Assembly (NCBI GenBank): GCA_019116455.1
Contig: DXBR01000099.1
Span: 1 to 13,012 of the forward strand
Source of the DNA: Anaerobutyricum stercoris
GTDB lineage: Bacteria > Bacillota > Clostridia > Lachnospirales > Lachnospiraceae
DNA: 13,012 bases
Reading direction: 5' to 3'
This document shows, in pieces, positions 1 to 7,278 of the stretch. Each line of letters starts with the position of its first letter. The first letter of the stretch is position 1. The notes below the pieces were generated by a model. It saw only the letters and a program-made list of their open reading frames with translations, made no database searches and was not told the origin of the DNA. Made by a program: the position numbers and the translations under genes.

Positions 1-2
1 TG

Positions 3-656
3 CTTCTGGATGAAGATACATCCGCCACTAATTTTATGATACGGGACAAGGTGATGGCGCGTCTGGTGTCCGATGACCGGGAGCCGATCACGACGCTGCT
101 GCGGCACATACGTTCACTTTATGAGCGTCACGGTGTTTCCTTTGTGATTGTGGTGGGGAGCTCCGGTGATTACCTGTCTGTGGCGGATCATGTGCTGCAG
201 ATGGATCGCTATGAGGTCAAGGATGTGACGGAGGCGGCCGGAATCATATGCCGGGAGGAGCGGATTGAAGGACAGTATCCGGCGGGCAGCCTGGATTTTC
301 CGGATTTTACCAGGGCATTGAAGCCGGCGGGGGCCGGACGGATGAAAATGAAAGCCATGGGAACCGATACGGTGATGATTGACCGGGATACGGTGGATGT
401 GCGGTATCTGGAACAGCTGGCAGACGACGGACAGACGGTGGGGCTTGCCTATCTGATGGGATGGATTCTGGCAAACCAGCGGCAGAAAACCGCCATTACC
501 AGCCTTCTTGACGACATGTACCGCCAGATAGAAAAGAAAGGATTACAGGCTTTTATTCCACCAAATTATTCCTGTGGACATCCGGTTCTTCCAAGAAAGC
601 AGGAATTGTTTGCCTGTCTGAACCGTTACCGGAAGGCAAAGATCGTCCGGGAGTGA
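3..656 (+). CDS. ABC-class ATPase (COG3044 type), C-terminal part, 5' end outside window
   Basis: The reading frame is open from the left edge (first full codon at 3), so this is the last 217 residues of a longer protein. The ATG at 36 is internal and not a start. The first residues, LLDEDTSATNFM, are the Walker B-like block typical of the 'predicted ATPase of the ABC class' family (COG3044). They are followed by the family's EPIT, GVSFVIVVGSSGDY and ADHVLQMDRY segments, which normally follow Walker B. The P-loop and signature region must lie upstream of the window. Family members are soluble, about 550-570 residues long, and of unknown cellular role; no transporter permease is associated here. 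The C-terminal 100 residues are the basic tail seen in the family. The gene ends about 120 bp before the next gene, with no clear U-tract terminator. The family call is confident; the function is unknown. Confidence 0.87.
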   Translation, partial: LLDEDTSATNFMIRDKVMARLVSDDREPITTLLRHIRSLYERHGVSFVIVVGSSGDYLSVADHVLQMDRYEVKDVTEAAGIICREERIEGQYPAGSLDFPDFTRALKPAGAGRMKMKAMGTDTVMIDRDTVDVRYLEQLADDGQTVGLAYLMGWILANQRQKTAITSLLDDMYRQIEKKGLQAFIPPNYSCGHPVLPRKQELFACLNRYRKAKIVRE

Positions 657-661
657 CAGAA

Positions 662-720
662 GCTTTGCCGTGACGGAAAACGGTCAGGTGGAGCCAGCAG
701 CAGCCACGTCGGTACAAAGC
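662..720 (+). other. possible three-way-junction RNA structure in the intergenic gap
   Basis: Six bases GCTTTG (662-667) pair with CAAAGC (715-720), and CCG (668-670) pairs with CGG (710-712) across a two-base bulge. Two hairpins lie inside: TGAC/GTCA (671-674 with 683-686) and GTGG/CCAC (688-691 with 704-707). The fold is drawn by eye. No U-tract follows, so it is not an ordinary intrinsic terminator, and it matches no riboswitch consensus I know. It could be a processing or stability element at the end of the ATPase mRNA, part of the dehydrogenase leader, or chance. Confidence 0.25.
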
Positions 721-767
721 GAGTGTTCAGGCTGAGCAATAACAGCAAATAATTTAGATATTAATTC

Positions 768-775
768 AGGGAGGG
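768..775 (+). promoter_or_regulatory. ribosome binding site that decides the dehydrogenase start
   Basis: The purine run AGGGAGGG lies only 2-3 bases before the ATG at 778 but about 8 bases before the in-frame ATG at 784. The usual spacing favours 784, which also gives the MKTTAVR-type N terminus normal for this dehydrogenase family. Confidence 0.6.
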
Positions 776-783
776 TTATGAGA

Positions 784-2043
784 ATGAAAACAACAGCAGT
801 AAGAATTCACGGAGTCAGAGATCTGAGAATGGATACCTTTGAATTGCCTGAAATACGGGAAGATGAGATTCTGGCGCGAATTGTGACGGACAGTCTCTGT
901 CTGTCCACTTACAAGGTGGCGCAGAAAGGTTCTGCTCATAAGAAGCTGCCGGAGAATCTGGAAGAGAATCCGGTGATCATGGGACATGAGTTCTGCGGCG
1001 TTATCGAGAAGGTGGGAGAAAAATGGAAAGATAAATACCAGCCGGGAGATAAGTTTGTGGCACAGCCTAATCTGGGGAGAGCCGATACATTTTCTCTGGG
1101 ATATTCCTTCCCGTATGTAGGCGGAGAATCCACCTATAGTGTCATTATGAATGAAGCCATTGAGAAGGGATGCCTTCTGCCATACAAGGGAGATACTTTC
1201 TTTGAGGGGGCCATGGCGGAGCCGCTGTCCTGTGTGATCGCCGGATTCAAGGCAAACTTCCATCTGCGTGACAGGAATGATTATGATTATGTGATGGGAA
1301 TCAGGGAAGGCGGCAATATGGCTATCATCGGCGGAACAGGCCCGATGGGATCTCTCGCCATTGACCTGGCTGTTCACGGAGAACGCCGGCCGGGCCTTTT
1401 GGTGGTGGCAGGAAGAAATGAGGAGAAGCTGAACCGTCTGAGAAAGCTTTATCCTGAGGAAGAAGCCGGGAAAAACGGTGTTCGTCTCGTGTACTATAAT
1501 ACCAGCGGGCAGGAGGATTTCAGCCCGGCCATGCGTCAGTATACCGATGGCAAAGGTTTTGACGATGTGTTTGTGATGGTGGCTGACGAAAAGGTGGTCA
1601 ACCAGAGCGAAAAGCTGCTGGGCTGGGACGGATGTCTGAATTTCTTTGCGGGACCGATCGACGCGGGCTTTACTGCGCCGGTGAATTTCTACAATATTCA
1701 TTATAATGCGACTCATTATGTCGGAACCAGCGGGAGCAACACTCAGGATATGATCGATGCGGTGAAACTTATTGAAAACAAAACGGTCAGCGTAGGTAAG
1801 ATCGCTACCCATGTGATGGGTCTGGACGCTGTCTGCGACACGGTTCTTCAGCTGCCGTCCATTCCGGGAGGTAAGAAAATCTGCTATTCCGGCAAGTCTT
1901 ATCCGCTGACCGCTGTGGACGCCTTTGGAGAAAAATGTGGACAGTTTGAGAAAGAACTGGCTGCAATTATGGATAAAAACGGCGGCGTATGGAGTTTGGA
2001 AGCGGAGAGATATTTCCTGGAGAATGCAACCGATATTCAATAG
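784..2043 (+). CDS. zinc-type alcohol dehydrogenase, L-sorbose-1-phosphate reductase-like
   Basis: This is a medium-chain dehydrogenase/reductase of 419 residues (421 if the ATG at 778 is used). The GroES-like domain has GHEFCGVIEKVGE at about 67-79 and an AEP motif at 145-147. Cys39, His68/Glu69 and Glu146 sit where the catalytic zinc ligands belong. The four-cysteine structural zinc lobe of classical alcohol dehydrogenases is absent (residues about 95-115 are cysteine-free). The Rossmann domain carries GGTGPMG at 183-189. The extra C-terminal stretch of about 50 residues with a VWSLEAERYFL segment is typical of the L-sorbose-1-phosphate reductase (SorE-like) subfamily, which reduces keto-sugar phosphates to hexitol phosphates with NAD(P)H. 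The enzyme is cytoplasmic. No sugar transporter or kinase is visible beside it, so the true substrate is open. A general zinc-binding dehydrogenase is the safe name. Confidence 0.85.
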   Translation: MKTTAVRIHGVRDLRMDTFELPEIREDEILARIVTDSLCLSTYKVAQKGSAHKKLPENLEENPVIMGHEFCGVIEKVGEKWKDKYQPGDKFVAQPNLGRADTFSLGYSFPYVGGESTYSVIMNEAIEKGCLLPYKGDTFFEGAMAEPLSCVIAGFKANFHLRDRNDYDYVMGIREGGNMAIIGGTGPMGSLAIDLAVHGERRPGLLVVAGRNEEKLNRLRKLYPEEEAGKNGVRLVYYNTSGQEDFSPAMRQYTDGKGFDDVFVMVADEKVVNQSEKLLGWDGCLNFFAGPIDAGFTAPVNFYNIHYNATHYVGTSGSNTQDMIDAVKLIENKTVSVGKIATHVMGLDAVCDTVLQLPSIPGGKKICYSGKSYPLTAVDAFGEKCGQFEKELAAIMDKNGGVWSLEAERYFLENATDIQ

Positions 2044-2140
2044 AAATGTGACAATAAAGGGTCAATATATGTAGTTTTTGTGAAGAATGTTGAGTTTTCC
2101 GAAACAAAATGATAAAGTAGAAGAAATTTTTGTATGAATT

Positions 2141-2164
2141 GCCGTATAATAATAAAAGTACGGC
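2141..2164. promoter_or_regulatory. inverted repeat over a candidate -10 box upstream of the lipoprotein gene
   Basis: GCCGTA (2141-2146) and TACGGC (2159-2164) form perfect 6-base arms 12 bases apart. A perfect TATAAT (2145-2150) overlaps the left arm. No good -35 lies 16-18 bases upstream of it (AGAAAT at 2122-2127). An alternative weak promoter is TTGAGT (2090-2095), 17 bases, TAAAGT (2113-2118). The arrangement could be an operator over a weak promoter, or a small leader hairpin. No terminator is obvious after the dehydrogenase gene, so read-through from it is also possible. Confidence 0.35.
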
Positions 2165-2229
2165 TTTGAAACTAGATGACAGAGATCAGGATAGCCTGAC
2201 AAAAAGATTTTTAATAAGGAGTTTAATTT

Positions 2230-3390
2230 ATGAGAAAGTTTATATCAGCAGCGATACTTGCGGCGGCTCTTCTGGCGCTTGGCGGCTGCGGTAATTCCAA
2301 AGACAATGCCCCGGAGGCGACCACAGCGGCGGAGAGCCAGACCGGACAATCACAGACCATCAATATTGATGCGGGTGAATATGTGCAGCTGGGTGAATAT
2401 AAAGGTCTCACCGTAGAGAGAACGCCGGTGGAAGTGACAGATGAGGAAGTTGAAGAACAGGTTCAGCTTCTGGCGGAGGATTATGCGGAATATAAGGAGA
2501 TTACCGACAGAGATACCGTGCAGGAAAATGATTATGTCAATATGGACTATACCTGCACCATCGATGGAACTGCCAGTGAAGATTATTCCGAGACTGATGT
2601 GGACACGCAGATCGGAGCTCAGGAATACAGTGTTGATGGAGCGTTTGATCTGGACAAAGAGCTGACAGGGGCTAAAGTTGGCGATACTGTCACAATTAAT
2701 TTTACATTCCCGGATGATTATGATGATACAGAAGTGGCAGGAAAAGACTGCGTGATGGAAGTGAAAGTGAACTCCATTGAAGAAGAAGTGCTTCCGGAGA
2801 TTACCGATGAATTCATCAGTGAAAATACAGACTGCAAAACTGTAGACGAATACAGGGAACAGACCAGGCAGGAGCTGGAAGATTCCTATAACAGCGAGGC
2901 GGAGCAGGCGGTGCAGGACGACCTCTGGAATATGATCGTGGAAAACTGTACGCAGCTGAAAGATTTCCCGCAGGACATCATTGATCAGGAAGTAGCTAAT
3001 CTGACAGCGGAAAATGAAGAATGGGCAGGATATTTCGGTATGGAGGTCGAAGATTTTATTGAGGAATACTATGGCCTGTCTCTGGAAGATTACGCCCAGG
3101 AGACACTGATGAACCAGTGCGTTCAGGATCTTCTTGTGGAAGCGGAAGGGCTGACAGTGACAGATGAAGAATATCAGGCTGAGATACAGACTTATATTGA
3201 CGATTATGGCTACGAAGACGAAGAAGAGATTATGGAGTACTATACAGAAGATGAGATTCGTTCTGATCTGTTATACAGTAAGCTGATGACGAACCTGCTC
3301 AACTATACCAACGTAGTGGAGAGCAGCACGTCTTCTGAAGCGGCAGAAGAAACGGATACTGCCGCGGAAGCAGATACCGCCGCAGAGTAA
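2230..3390 (+). CDS. trigger-factor-like lipoprotein with FKBP-type peptidyl-prolyl isomerase domain
   Basis: The product has 386 residues. Residues 1-20 are a lipoprotein signal peptide (basic MRK, hydrophobic core, lipobox LGGC with Cys20), so the mature protein should be lipid-anchored on the outer face of the membrane. A Ser/Thr/Ala/Gln linker follows. Residues about 55-95 (YKGLTVERTPVEVTDEEVEEQ) match the start of the trigger-factor PPIase module. An FKBP-like core with DYVNMDYTCTIDG and TGAKVGDTVTINFTFP follows at about 96-182. Residues about 190-360 are acidic and helical like the trigger factor C-terminal chaperone arms. The ribosome-binding N-terminal domain of true trigger factor (Tig) is missing, so this is not Tig. 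Its likely role is folding of exported proteins at the membrane-wall interface. The C terminus is a low-complexity Ser/Ala/Glu/Thr tail. The start has a good site, AAGGAG at 2216-2221, 8 bases upstream. The protein is strongly acidic overall. Confidence 0.9.
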   Translation: MRKFISAAILAAALLALGGCGNSKDNAPEATTAAESQTGQSQTINIDAGEYVQLGEYKGLTVERTPVEVTDEEVEEQVQLLAEDYAEYKEITDRDTVQENDYVNMDYTCTIDGTASEDYSETDVDTQIGAQEYSVDGAFDLDKELTGAKVGDTVTINFTFPDDYDDTEVAGKDCVMEVKVNSIEEEVLPEITDEFISENTDCKTVDEYREQTRQELEDSYNSEAEQAVQDDLWNMIVENCTQLKDFPQDIIDQEVANLTAENEEWAGYFGMEVEDFIEEYYGLSLEDYAQETLMNQCVQDLLVEAEGLTVTDEEYQAEIQTYIDDYGYEDEEEIMEYYTEDEIRSDLLYSKLMTNLLNYTNVVESSTSSEAAEETDTAAEADTAAE

Positions 3391-3466
3391 AGAGGCGGCT
3401 GCGGCAGGGTTGGTATTTTGCCGTACCGATATGCGGCGGAATATATTGAGATGAATGCCGGAAGAG

Positions 3467-3512
3467 CGCACGGAAGGAGAAGAGTTATTTCTTTGTCGTC
3501 CGTGCGTTTTTT
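3467..3512 (+). terminator. intrinsic terminator after the trigger-factor-like lipoprotein gene
   Basis: CGCACGGA (3467-3474) pairs with TCCGTGCG (3499-3506) and is followed directly by six T residues (3507-3512). The loop is rather long (24 bases), but the stem and T run are clear. Confidence 0.75.
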
Positions 3513-3580
3513 GTCAGAAAACAAGATATTCTCTGAAAATAAAGGAAAACTCAAAAAATTAAAAAAAATAAAAAAAGTAC

Positions 3581-3609
3581 TTGCATTTTAGGAAAACCTG
3601 TGGTAATAT
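3581..3609 (+). promoter_or_regulatory. promoter of the tRNA-Leu gene
   Basis: TTGCAT (3581-3586) and TAATAT (3604-3609) are separated by 17 bases, with an extended -10 TGG directly before the -10 box. Transcription should start about 3616, a few bases before the tRNA 5' end at 3622. An A-rich stretch at about 3550-3577 lies just upstream and may act as an UP element, as is common at stable-RNA promoters. Confidence 0.8.
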
Positions 3610-3621
3610 TTATTCTCGTAA

Positions 3622-3707
3622 GCGGATATGGCGGAATTGGCAGACGCGCTAGATTCAGGTTCTAGTGAGCAATATCGCTCATGCAAGTTCAAGTCTTGTT
3701 ATCCGCA
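3622..3707 (+). tRNA. tRNA-Leu (anticodon CAG)
   Basis: The acceptor stem GCGGATA (3622-3628) pairs with TATCCGC (3700-3706), and A3707 is the discriminator base, as required for leucine tRNAs. The D arm contains TGGCAGACGCGC. The anticodon stem CTAGA/TCTAG encloses the loop TTCAGGT, giving anticodon CAG, which reads CUG. A long variable arm (GAGC...GCTC) marks class II. The T arm has TTCAAGT. The CCA end is not encoded (GCA follows A3707). CTG is a very common leucine codon in the neighbouring genes, which fits a heavily used tRNA. Confidence 0.96.
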
Positions 3708-3713
3708 GCAAAG

Positions 3714-3742
3714 AGGCAGGAATTATTGTTCCTGCCTTTTTT
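3714..3742 (+). terminator. intrinsic terminator of the tRNA-Leu unit
   Basis: AGGCAGGAA (3714-3722) pairs perfectly with TTCCTGCCT (3729-3737) around a six-base loop, followed by a T run to 3742. It closes the single-tRNA transcription unit. Confidence 0.9.
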
Positions 3743-3817
3743 CTTTTACAGGAAATATTGTTGATTGCCGGGAAAATGCCACTGTGTTACTATATAGACA
3801 GAAGGTTTTTGAATTGT

Positions 3818-3826
3818 TGTTATAAT
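3818..3826 (+). promoter_or_regulatory. extended -10 promoter of the LysR-type regulator gene
   Basis: A perfect TATAAT (3821-3826) is preceded by TG one base upstream (3818-3819), an extended -10. The -35 is poor (TAGACA at 3795-3800, spacing 20). The start would fall near 3833, leaving a leader of only about 14 bases. Confidence 0.5.
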
Positions 3827-3846
3827 GAAGGAAATGGTGATGGCAA

Positions 3847-4740
3847 ATGATGTATAATCCCCAGCTGGAGACGTTTTTGCGGGTGGCGGATGCCGGGAGT
3901 TTTAACAAGGCGGCGGAAGAGTCTTTCATCACACCGACGGCAGTGATCAAACAGATTAATCTGCTGGAAGCGTCTCTGGATGTGCAGCTTTTTGAAAGGA
4001 CGCACAGAGGAATCATTTTGACGAAGGCGGGAAAATCCCTGTATCAGGATGCAAAATATGTGATTCAATACAGTAAAGAGGCCGTGATCCGGGCACAGAA
4101 TGCCATGCAGGAGAATACGGATGTCATCCGGATCGGAACGTCTCCTATGACGCCGGTGCAGTTTCTCATGCAGCTGTGGCCGAAGATTCAGGAGAATTGT
4201 CCGGGGATGAAGTTTCAGATTGTACCCTTTGAGAACACACCGGAAAACGCAAGAAATATTCTGGGTAATCTCGGACAGAACATTGATGTGGTCGGCGGTA
4301 TATTTGACGAGACCATGCTCCGGCTGCGCGGCTGTGCAGGGCTGGAATTGTTTTATACGCCTCTCTGCTGTGCGGTATCGGTGTACCATCCTCTGGCGGA
4401 GAAAAACATCCTGCGGATGGAGGATCTGTACGGGCAGAATCTGATGCTCATGCGCCGGAACTGGAGCATGTATGTGGATCGTCTCCGGGATGATATCTGG
4501 CAGAATCATCCACAGATCAATATCATTGATTTTGATTTTTATGATGTCAACGTTTTTAACCGCTGTGAAAACGGTAATGATATTTTGATGGCTGTTTCTG
4601 TGTGGGAAAATGTACATCCGCTTTTAAAGATTATTCCGGTGGAATGGAAACACAGTATTCCGTACGGCCTGCTGCATTCACAGCAGCCTTCCGATACGGT
4701 AAAGCGTTTTTTAGAAGCGACCAAAAAGGCGACAGAATAA
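3847..4740 (+). CDS. LysR-family transcriptional regulator
   Basis: The product has 297 residues, the normal length for the family. Residues about 5-64 are the winged helix-turn-helix: LETFLRVADAGSFNKAAEES, then ITPTAVIKQINLLEASLDVQLFERTHRGIILTKAG, the LysR N-terminal signature. Residues about 93-290 are the periplasmic-binding-protein-like effector domain, starting with VIRIGTSP. Family members are cytoplasmic tetramers that sense a small metabolite. The effector cannot be read from the sequence. The usual divergent target gene is missing: upstream is a tRNA on the same strand and downstream a convergent gene, so its targets lie elsewhere or it is autoregulated. Two adjacent ATGs (3847, 3850) are equally possible starts. 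The ribosome site is weak (GGTGA at 3836-3840, or AAGGAA further away). An in-frame stop at 3838 rules out any earlier start. Confidence 0.92.
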   Translation: MMYNPQLETFLRVADAGSFNKAAEESFITPTAVIKQINLLEASLDVQLFERTHRGIILTKAGKSLYQDAKYVIQYSKEAVIRAQNAMQENTDVIRIGTSPMTPVQFLMQLWPKIQENCPGMKFQIVPFENTPENARNILGNLGQNIDVVGGIFDETMLRLRGCAGLELFYTPLCCAVSVYHPLAEKNILRMEDLYGQNLMLMRRNWSMYVDRLRDDIWQNHPQINIIDFDFYDVNVFNRCENGNDILMAVSVWENVHPLLKIIPVEWKHSIPYGLLHSQQPSDTVKRFLEATKKATE

Positions 4741-4776
4741 AAAAGAATATAGAATCCAGGTATTAACCGATGAATA

Positions 4777-4804
4777 AAACGAGATCCCGGCAGAGATCTC
4801 GTTT
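4777..4804. terminator. bidirectional terminator between convergent genes
   Basis: AAACGAGATC (4777-4786) pairs perfectly with GATCTCGTTT (4795-4804) around an 8-base loop. On the plus strand T-rich sequence follows (TTTGTTTTGG). On the minus strand the hairpin runs into TTTTATT. It can serve the LysR gene and the minus-strand gene ending at 4882. Confidence 0.75.
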
Positions 4805-4881
4805 GTTTTGGTTCTTAAAAAAGTATTTCTATTAAAAAATAAAAAACTCTCCGGGAAGCACTCGTGACTGTGCCTGCGGCA

Positions 4882-5205
4882 TTAATCCATCGGATGATTT
4901 TTTGCGTTAAAACAGTAGACAGTAAGGGTGATATCGCCTTTGAGACGGGCAGTATATCCTGCGACGGAATCTTCCAGCAATTCCTCATCTTCTCCAAGCT
5001 TATCATATTCTTCTACCGTTGGAATGGTTACTATCCCTTCCTGACCGGCGAGATTAAACTGAATCTCATCATCGTCATCATAATAATTGAAAAAGCAGGA
5101 ATCAAAAGAAATCCAGATTCCTCCGATTCTCATATTGCCGACGATTCCCCGGTAATTACGCAGCAAAGTGTGAAACTCTGCTGTTTTTGATATTGTATTT
5201 GCCAT
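4882..5205 (-). CDS. small acidic protein of unknown function
   Basis: I do not recognise this 107-residue protein. The N-terminal half is mixed and beta-like (FHTLLRNYRGIVGNMRIGGIW). An acidic YYDDDDE segment at 41-47 follows, then QEGIVTIPTVEEYDKLGEDEELLEDS at about 55-80, and a final beta-like strand DITLTVYCF. There is no signal peptide or membrane segment, so it should be cytoplasmic. The start at 5205 has a purine-rich site (AGAGGG on the minus strand) about 9 bases upstream. An upstream minus-strand extended -10 promoter and a downstream bidirectional terminator support a real monocistronic gene. It lies between a LysR regulator and a secreted protein gene, with no shared operon. Confidence 0.7.
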   Translation of the reverse strand: MANTISKTAEFHTLLRNYRGIVGNMRIGGIWISFDSCFFNYYDDDDEIQFNLAGQEGIVTIPTVEEYDKLGEDEELLEDSVAGYTARLKGDITLTVYCFNAKNHPMD

Positions 5206-5312
5206 GATGATTTCCCTCTTTCTTCCATAAAATACATATTAACATTCATATCGAAATGTACATCAAATATAAGCATATCCGATATTTATCCGTTATTGAC
5301 GGCACTTAAATT

Positions 5313-5341
5313 ATTATAGCATATCTTTTTCTTCCTGACAG
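5313..5341 (-). promoter_or_regulatory. promoter of the small minus-strand gene
   Basis: Reading the minus strand, CTGTCA (5341-5336) and TATAAT (5318-5313) are 17 bases apart, with TGC just before the -10 (extended -10). The start near 5305 implies a leader of about 100 bases. The leader is AT-rich and contains a weak inverted pair ATATCG (5248-5253) and CGATAT (5280-5285). Confidence 0.6.
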
Positions 5342-5417
5342 AGAAAAGTATTCAGATAGTCATCCTGCTTTAATTTATGAAGGAAAATATTTATAAATAC
5401 AGAAAACGAAAGAATGT

Positions 5418-5446
5418 TTGCCTTTTCTGCATCAAAATGATATGAT
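5418..5446 (+). promoter_or_regulatory. promoter of the secreted transglutaminase-like gene
   Basis: TTGCCT (5418-5423), 17 bases, TATGAT (5441-5446). Transcription should start near 5453, about 40 bases before the ATG. The ribosome site GGGGGAG (5481-5487) lies about 6 bases before the start codon. Confidence 0.7.
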
Positions 5447-5492
5447 AAATTCACACTTTTATTGATATTTTGTATAGGAAGGGGGAGCATAA

Positions 5493-7229
5493 ATGAAAAA
5501 AAGGTTTCGTGCGATAGTATTCATTTTGGTATGCTGTTTCTTTGGTGGATTCTTCTTCCACAGTACTGTGGAAGCAAGGACGACGGCAGAACAGAAAAAA
5601 GAATATGTGGCTGCGCTCTCCCAGTTGATGAAGGATGGCGTGGAGAAGAAAAATATGGATATCTATGCCCAGATTGCCAAAGGCAATACCGGAAAGAATG
5701 CGCTGAGGCAGGCGGCTGTACAGAACCGGGCAGCGCTGATGGCGGAAGGGATAGATTTTCTTGACGGTAATTGGATAAACTATTATGCGGTGGAGTCCTC
5801 AGGAGAGCACACAGTATTTAACAGTACGAAGACGATCAGCAGAAAACTGTATCGCAGACGCTATCAGAAAATCATGCGGGCGCTGGGAGAAGTGCTGTCG
5901 TGTGTGGAGCCTGGAATGAGTGACGCGGACAAGGCCATGGCTGTCTATTACTACCTGGCTAAAAATACGGTATATGAGAATACCGAAGACTGTCATACAG
6001 GATATGACGTGCTGGTCAATCACGCAGGTGTTTGTGACGGGTTTGCCAATGCCTATGCTCTGGCGCTCAATACACTGGGCATACGCTGTGCGGTAGTAAG
6101 TAATTATTCCAAAGATCATTCCTGGAATCTTGTGCGTATCGACGGAACCTGGTATTTTTGTGATCTGACCAATGGAATCGGTACGGGAAACAATGAGGGT
6201 ACGGTGATCAGTTATTCAAGCTGTCTGGTGGGAGTGGGTTCTTTTCTGTCTTCTCATCCGGGATATACGATGCAGGATATATATGGAGAAGGGAACTCTG
6301 ACGGACTGAATACCCGGAAGATCGCGCTGGCACAGTCTGATTATATTCCGGTCCGTTCTGCCATACGTACAGGTATTTCCGCCAAAACCTGCCTGTTTTA
6401 TCAAAAAGGATACTGGTATTGGATTTCAACAGGTAATATGCTCAAGAAGTCAAAATTAGACGGCAGTGAGGAAACGACGGTATACGCACCGGCAGACGAT
6501 AAACACATCGGCTGGGCAGAGGAATTTAACGAGATGATTTTTATTTCTCTGAACGATACTATTTACCGTATGGATTATAAAGGAAATCTGAAAGAACAGG
6601 TGCGGCAGGTGTCGGCAGCGGAATATAAGCATGAGGTATCCTCCTATTTCTGGCAGCTTGCCTATGTGGGTCGTTTTTACAGAAATTCAGACAGTACTAT
6701 CGGTTATTACATTACAGACCTGACTGGAGCCAGGAGGGGAGCAGGGAGTATTTCTGTTGATTACGCCGGCAGACAATACGGCAGGCCGAAACTGTCGGAG
6801 CGTCGTCTGAAGATGCGCGCAGGCTATGAGCAGCAGCTATATGTTATGAGAACCACACCGGCGGGAGCAGGAAAGATCCGCTGGAAGAGTTCTAACACAA
6901 GTGTGGCGGAGGTTGACCAGTTTGGCTGTGTTACGGCGAAGAAGAAGGGAAACGCCGTCATAACGGCAACCATTGGAAATAAAAAGCTGAAGTGTACTGT
7001 GAAGGTAAGCGGCTATACTATCACATATAAAAAAGTGGGAATCAATTCTTCGGATAATGTGGCTACTGCTTCGGGGAAAAGAAAGATCGTGCTGAAAGAA
7101 CCAGAGAAAGAAGGATTTGATTTTGAGGGATGGTATACCGATAAAACCTATGAAAATGAGGTGACCGTCATTAAAAAAGGAAATAGTCAAAATTATACCC
7201 TTTATGCAAAATGGGAAAAAGAAGAATAG
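5493..7229 (+). CDS. secreted transglutaminase-like protein with Big2 and InlB/Flg_new-type repeat domains
   Basis: The product has 578 residues. Residues 1-29 are a Sec signal peptide (KKR, then a long hydrophobic stretch; cleavage probably near VEA-RTT). Residues about 140-230 form a transglutaminase core. Cys181 in GVCDGFANAYALALN, His209 in KDHSWNLVRIDGTWYF and Asp224 in CDLTN give the complete Cys-His-Asp triad, so it is probably an active peptidase or crosslinking enzyme. Residues about 295-375 resemble the Trp/Tyr-rich beta-propeller-like repeats that often follow such domains. Residues about 435-506 are a bacterial Ig-like (Big2) domain with WKSSNTSVAEVDQFGCVTAKKKG. Residues about 508-575 match the Listeria-Bacteroides repeat with GFDFEGWYTDKTY and YTLYAKW. 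There is no LPXTG, choline-binding or SLH anchor, so it is probably released or held non-covalently. It is transcribed alone, between its own promoter and terminator. The substrate is unknown. Confidence 0.9.
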   Translation: MKKRFRAIVFILVCCFFGGFFFHSTVEARTTAEQKKEYVAALSQLMKDGVEKKNMDIYAQIAKGNTGKNALRQAAVQNRAALMAEGIDFLDGNWINYYAVESSGEHTVFNSTKTISRKLYRRRYQKIMRALGEVLSCVEPGMSDADKAMAVYYYLAKNTVYENTEDCHTGYDVLVNHAGVCDGFANAYALALNTLGIRCAVVSNYSKDHSWNLVRIDGTWYFCDLTNGIGTGNNEGTVISYSSCLVGVGSFLSSHPGYTMQDIYGEGNSDGLNTRKIALAQSDYIPVRSAIRTGISAKTCLFYQKGYWYWISTGNMLKKSKLDGSEETTVYAPADDKHIGWAEEFNEMIFISLNDTIYRMDYKGNLKEQVRQVSAAEYKHEVSSYFWQLAYVGRFYRNSDSTIGYYITDLTGARRGAGSISVDYAGRQYGRPKLSERRLKMRAGYEQQLYVMRTTPAGAGKIRWKSSNTSVAEVDQFGCVTAKKKGNAVITATIGNKKLKCTVKVSGYTITYKKVGINSSDNVATASGKRKIVLKEPEKEGFDFEGWYTDKTYENEVTVIKKGNSQNYTLYAKWEKEE

Positions 7230-7236
7230 ATATGAT

Positions 7237-7267
7237 CGGAGCTTTCAATGGCTCCGGTTTTTCTTTT
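7237..7267 (+). terminator. intrinsic terminator after the transglutaminase-like gene
   Basis: CGGAGC (7237-7242) pairs with GCTCCG (7251-7256) and is followed by a T-rich run (7258-7267). It lies 8 bases after the stop codon. Confidence 0.85.
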
Positions 7268-7278
7268 ATAGAAATTCT

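Noticed and set aside
660..780. Possible cobalamin or cyclic-di-GMP riboswitch in the gap before the dehydrogenase gene
   Set aside because: The conserved boxes of these classes are missing; only a generic multi-stem fold is visible.
766..2040. A 424-codon open frame on the minus strand
   Set aside because: It lies almost wholly antisense to the dehydrogenase gene, which has clear family motifs and a ribosome site. The antisense product is His/Ile/Ser-rich with no recognisable domain.
3628..3825. An open frame through the tRNA-Leu gene
   Set aside because: It overlaps a complete tRNA and its terminator and has no ribosome site; it is accidental.
3820..4617. A 265-codon minus-strand frame
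   Set aside because: It is antisense to the LysR regulator, with no domain and no ribosome site seen.
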